Shown here one piece after another: positions 61,763-64,000 of a stretch of 64,000 nt of DNA; the first letter of the stretch is position 1; each line of letters begins with the position of its first letter. Where the stretch lies: the NCBI GenBank assembly GCA_900313015.1, contig OMPR01000017.1, positions 29,367 to 93,366 on the forward strand, given 5' to 3'. The stretch comes from Rhodobacteraceae bacterium EL53. GTDB taxonomy: Bacteria > Pseudomonadota > Alphaproteobacteria > Rhodobacterales > Rhodobacteraceae. The position numbers were made by a program, and so were the translations under genes. The notes below the pieces were generated by a model. The model did not search any database. It saw nothing but the letters and a program-made list of their open reading frames with translations, and was not told the DNA's origin.

Positions 61763-62281
61763 ATGAGTGAGACGGCCCAGAGCGGACATGATGGTCCTTA
61801 TGCCGCCCCGATTGAAGTCCGCGGACACACGGTGAAACCGGAATGGATCGACTATAATGGCCATATGAATGTGGGATATTATGGCGTGGCCTTTGATCTC
61901 GCGCTCGAGGAAATGGTCGGCGATCATCTGGGTATTGGCGAAGTCTATGTAAATTCCGCCGGGGCAGGCCCCTACATGATCCAGTCTCATATTCAGTTCC
62001 AGCGCGAGCTGTTGGATGGGGATCGGTTCTATTTTCACTTTCGCCTTTTGGATCATGATCACAAGCGTTTGCACTATTTTGGACAGATGTTCGCAGAAAA
62101 GGACGATGTTCTTTGTGCGACCCAAGAAGGGATGATCATGAATGTCAGCCAGGCCACGGGACGTGGGGCAGATTACCCGGATTGGGTGGTGGCGCGCCTC
62201 GCTCAGATGTTGGCAGATCATAAGGCGTTGGACCCCGCCCCCCAGGTGGCGAACCCAATTGGCATTCGTCGTAAGATTTAA
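61763..62281 (+). CDS. Hotdog-fold thioesterase
   Basis: This 172-residue protein has the 4HBT-type motif EWIDYNGHMNVGYYGVAFD near residue 27. This form is typical of thioesterases linked to carnitine dehydrogenase. The ATG at 61763 has an AAAGGTGA site; a longer frame from 61721 is less likely. It follows the carboxylase after 78 bp and may hydrolyse its product or a side product. Confidence 0.85.
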   Translation: MSETAQSGHDGPYAAPIEVRGHTVKPEWIDYNGHMNVGYYGVAFDLALEEMVGDHLGIGEVYVNSAGAGPYMIQSHIQFQRELLDGDRFYFHFRLLDHDHKRLHYFGQMFAEKDDVLCATQEGMIMNVSQATGRGADYPDWVVARLAQMLADHKALDPAPQVANPIGIRRKI

Positions 62282-62329
62282 GTTACGGCGTGCCGGCACC
62301 CTACGCATATGGGGCGAACAAAAAGAAAG

Positions 62330-62370
62330 ACGCCGACCCGGAGCTGATGCAGGGTCGGCGTTTTGTTATT
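62330..62370. terminator. Bidirectional terminator
   Basis: ACGCCGACCC (62330-62339) pairs exactly with GGGTCGGCGT (62352-62361). T residues follow on the plus strand and an A-rich run precedes it, so it can stop both the thioesterase gene and the convergent repeat gene. Confidence 0.85.
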
Positions 62371-62443
62371 ATGGACTTCGGTTTGGAGTGGCTTTGGGGT
62401 GCAAGTCGGTTGACTACCGAAGGGTGCACCCCAATGCCGGGGT

Positions 62444-64000
62444 TTAGGCTACGAACCCTGGGCCGTCGTCGTCTTCCCAGTCGTCGTCTTCCTGCTGCTG
62501 AGGGTCATCCTCTGGAACTGGTTGGTTCATCAGGCCCATGATGTCAGTCAGTGTTGGTTTGCTTCCGCCACTAGACCCTTTTGTTCCACCCCCTTTGGTG
62601 CCCCCGCTGGCGTAAACGACTGTGTCTTCATCGTTCCAATCGTCTTTGGGGTCTCCATCATACGCAGGCAGTTCATAGACCTTTCCGGAATTGCCGCCGG
62701 TTCCGCCTGAACCCTTGGTTCCACCAGATCCTTTGGTTCCACCAGATCCTTTGGTTCCACCAGATCCTTTGGTTCCACCAGATCCTTTGGTTCCACCAGA
62801 TCCTTTGGTTCCACCAGATCCTTTGGTTCCACCAGATCCTTTGGTTCCGCCAGAGCCTTTGGTTCCGCCAGATCCCTTGGTTCCGCCAGATCCCTTGGTT
62901 CCACCAGATCCTTTGGTTCCACCAGATCCTTTGGTTCCACCAGATCCTTTGGTTCCACCAGATCCTTTGGTTCCGCCAGAGCCTTTGGTTCCGCCAGATC
63001 CCTTGGTTCCGCCAGATCCTTTGGTTCCGCCAGATCCCTTGGTTCCGCCAGATCCTTTGGTTCCGCCAGATCCCTTGGTTCCGCCAGAGCCTTTGGTCCC
63101 ACCAGATCCTTTGGTTCCGCCAGATCCCTTGGTCCCACCAGATCCTTTGGTTCCGCCAGATCCTTTGGTTCCACCAGAGCCTTTGGTCCCGCCAGATCCT
63201 TTGGTTCCACCAGACCCTTTGGTCCCACCAGATCCATTCGCCTCGTCGTATTCGTCAGCTATCGTTTTCTGGTACCATTCATCGAACTTGTCACCTTCGA
63301 CGCCACCATTGTGATAAGAGTCTGTGCTGCTCGCTTTGGCATTCAATGCATCATCTTGCGTCAAAAGTTCTGGCGTTGCCCCGCTTGTGTTAACGGCAAC
63401 TCCCATGCTTTCTAGATCGATGTCATCCAAGGAAAGTGGCCCAGCATTTGACCAGATAGTGAAGTTGATGTGTGGGGTTTCACCATCTGTTGAATCTGGT
63501 GACGTTCCAAACTGAAGCGCGCCATCAAATGGTTGATCGGTCATGAACCCGTTAGACAGGGTGGTTACACCATTGGGGTCAGCTTGTTGTCCGGTCACTC
63601 CGAATTCGTTTAAGGGCGGATCAAAGACAAGATCGCCGACGGCGGAATCCTGCGCCATATTGAAAAAGAAGCCGTCAATATCAGCGGGTGTTCCGGCCCC
63701 TTCAGTCGGTGCAAGCTGAATGAACAGACCACCGTTTTCGATGTCGATTACTTCAACCGTGACCTGAGACTCGCTGCCAACTTCAAAAACCGCCTTGGTC
63801 TTATCGTCGCCGCCGCCAGATCCATTGGTGCCGCCTGAGCCATTAGTGCCACCCGAGCCTTTGGTTCCACCCGAGCCTTTGGTTCCACCCGAGCCTTTGG
63901 TTCCACCCGAGCCTTTGGTTCCACCCGAGCCTTTGGTTCCACCCGAGCCTTTGGTTCCACCCGAGCCTTTGGTTCCACCCGAGCCTTTGGTTCCACCCGA
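62444..64000 (-). CDS. SGGTKG-repeat protein, C-terminal part (runs off right edge)
   Basis: The minus-strand frame stays open from the stop at 62444 to the window edge (519 codons), so a Met at 63658 is internal, not the start. From N to C the visible part holds at least eight SGGTKG hexapeptides, a 150-residue non-repeat domain (VTVEVIDIENGGLFIQLAP; ADIDGFFFNMAQDSAVGDLV), about 29 more SGGTKG repeats, and an acidic tail (EDDPQQQEDDDWEDDDGPGF). Third-position changes between repeats keep the peptide unchanged, which supports this frame over others open in the same DNA. It may be a large secreted or surface protein; the start and signal are outside the window. Confidence 0.88.
   Translation of the reverse strand, partial: SGGTKGSGGTKGSGGTKGSGGTKGSGGTKGSGGTKGSGGTKGSGGTKGSGGTNGSGGTNGSGGGDDKTKAVFEVGSESQVTVEVIDIENGGLFIQLAPTEGAGTPADIDGFFFNMAQDSAVGDLVFDPPLNEFGVTGQQADPNGVTTLSNGFMTDQPFDGALQFGTSPDSTDGETPHINFTIWSNAGPLSLDDIDLESMGVAVNTSGATPELLTQDDALNAKASSTDSYHNGGVEGDKFDEWYQKTIADEYDEANGSGGTKGSGGTKGSGGTKGSGGTKGSGGTKGSGGTKGSGGTKGSGGTKGSGGTKGSGGTKGSGGTKGSGGTKGSGGTKGSGGTKGSGGTKGSGGTKGSGGTKGSGGTKGSGGTKGSGGTKGSGGTKGSGGTKGSGGTKGSGGTKGSGGTKGSGGTKGSGGTKGSGGTKGSGGTKGSGGTGGNSGKVYELPAYDGDPKDDWNDEDTVVYASGGTKGGGTKGSSGGSKPTLTDIMGLMNQPVPEDDPQQQEDDDWEDDDGPGFVA
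62705..63234 (-). repeat. 18-bp tandem repeat array 1 (about 29 units)
   Basis: Units of the form ACCAAAGGATCTGGTGGA (coding strand) vary only at synonymous sites. Variant types occur in clusters, and one three-unit pattern appears twice, which suggests block duplication. Confidence 0.95.
63835..64000 (-). repeat. 18-bp tandem repeat array 2 (at least eight units, continues off edge)
   Basis: The units here read CCACCCGAGCCTTTGGTT on the plus strand and are almost identical to each other. They differ from array 1 by fixed synonymous changes, so each array has been homogenised on its own. Confidence 0.93.

Noticed and set aside
62705..63234. CRISPR-like array
   Set aside because: The units are contiguous 18-bp repeats in phase with a reading frame and have no unique spacers.
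62548..63314. Long open frames on both strands over the repeat array (EPKDLV-type and PPDPLV-type repeats)
   Set aside because: An 18-bp unit without stops opens several frames at once. Only the SGGTKG frame keeps its peptide unchanged among variant units, so the others are shadows.
62444..63658. Repeat gene starting at the Met at 63658
   Set aside because: The frame continues upstream without a stop to the window edge and includes a second repeat array, so this Met is internal.

Overview
The window looks like chromosomal DNA (possibly a megaplasmid) from a marine alphaproteobacterium, most likely a Rhodobacteraceae/roseobacter relative. The grounds are protein style (two LIV-type ABC importers, DmdC-like acyl-CoA dehydrogenases, Fds-type formate dehydrogenase, single-chain acyl-CoA carboxylase, GPH symporter), moderate GC and tight ATGA-overlapping operons. 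I saw no tRNA, rRNA, CRISPR array, prophage or insertion sequence.

Region 1 (1-20,800) reads as a catabolic island for nicotinate or a close N-heterocycle. A molybdenum hydroxylase (FAD subunit plus fused 2Fe-2S/Mo subunit), a 6-hydroxynicotinate reductase homologue (hnr) and an enamidase homologue (ena) reproduce the first three steps of the reductive nicotinate route described in Eubacterium barkeri. A 7Fe ferredoxin and a ferredoxin-NADP reductase lie beside ena. A UPF0280 (ApbE-superfamily) protein, two AA_synth/DUF1185 paralogues and a complete LIV-type importer share the hnr operon. A class III CoA-transferase, a MarR regulator and two divergent operons of acyl-CoA enzymes (ligase + acyl-CoA dehydrogenase; SDR + crotonase) complete the set. 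The promoters of ena, fdxA-fpr and the hydroxylase operon carry the same 12-bp palindrome (TTTGTATACTAA type) next to the -10 box, and a fourth, weaker copy lies between the divergent acyl-CoA operons. I infer this is the operator of the local MarR protein.

Region 2 (20,800-38,700) holds a second LIV-type importer, two TetR regulators, and a long plus-strand operon: luciferase-like monooxygenase, flavin reductase, NTF2-like protein, amidase, acyl-CoA ligase, thiolase, FadN-type bifunctional enzyme and acyl-CoA dehydrogenase. It looks like an oxygenase-initiated, beta-oxidation-completed pathway for an unidentified substrate. A second palindrome (TTAGTGAACGTTCACTAA type) occurs here and in three other intergenic regions, joining five regions into one probable TetR regulon.

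Region 3 (38,800-51,600) has a small basic protein, an Hsp70-like protein, a DUF1501/DUF1800 pair, a cell-envelope/aldehyde operon (DUF2141, small membrane protein, coniferyl-aldehyde-type dehydrogenase, GPH symporter), a Rieske oxygenase alpha subunit, an acyl-CoA ligase and a LysR regulator. The symporter/Rieske gap and the ligase promoter carry the TetR-type operator.

Region 4 (51,700-64,000) holds formate dehydrogenase (fused gamma-beta subunit plus catalytic alpha), RpiB, a cyclase-family hydrolase, a TetR regulator, a single-chain biotin-dependent acyl-CoA carboxylase and a hotdog thioesterase. It ends in a large SGGTKG-hexapeptide repeat protein that runs off the right edge.
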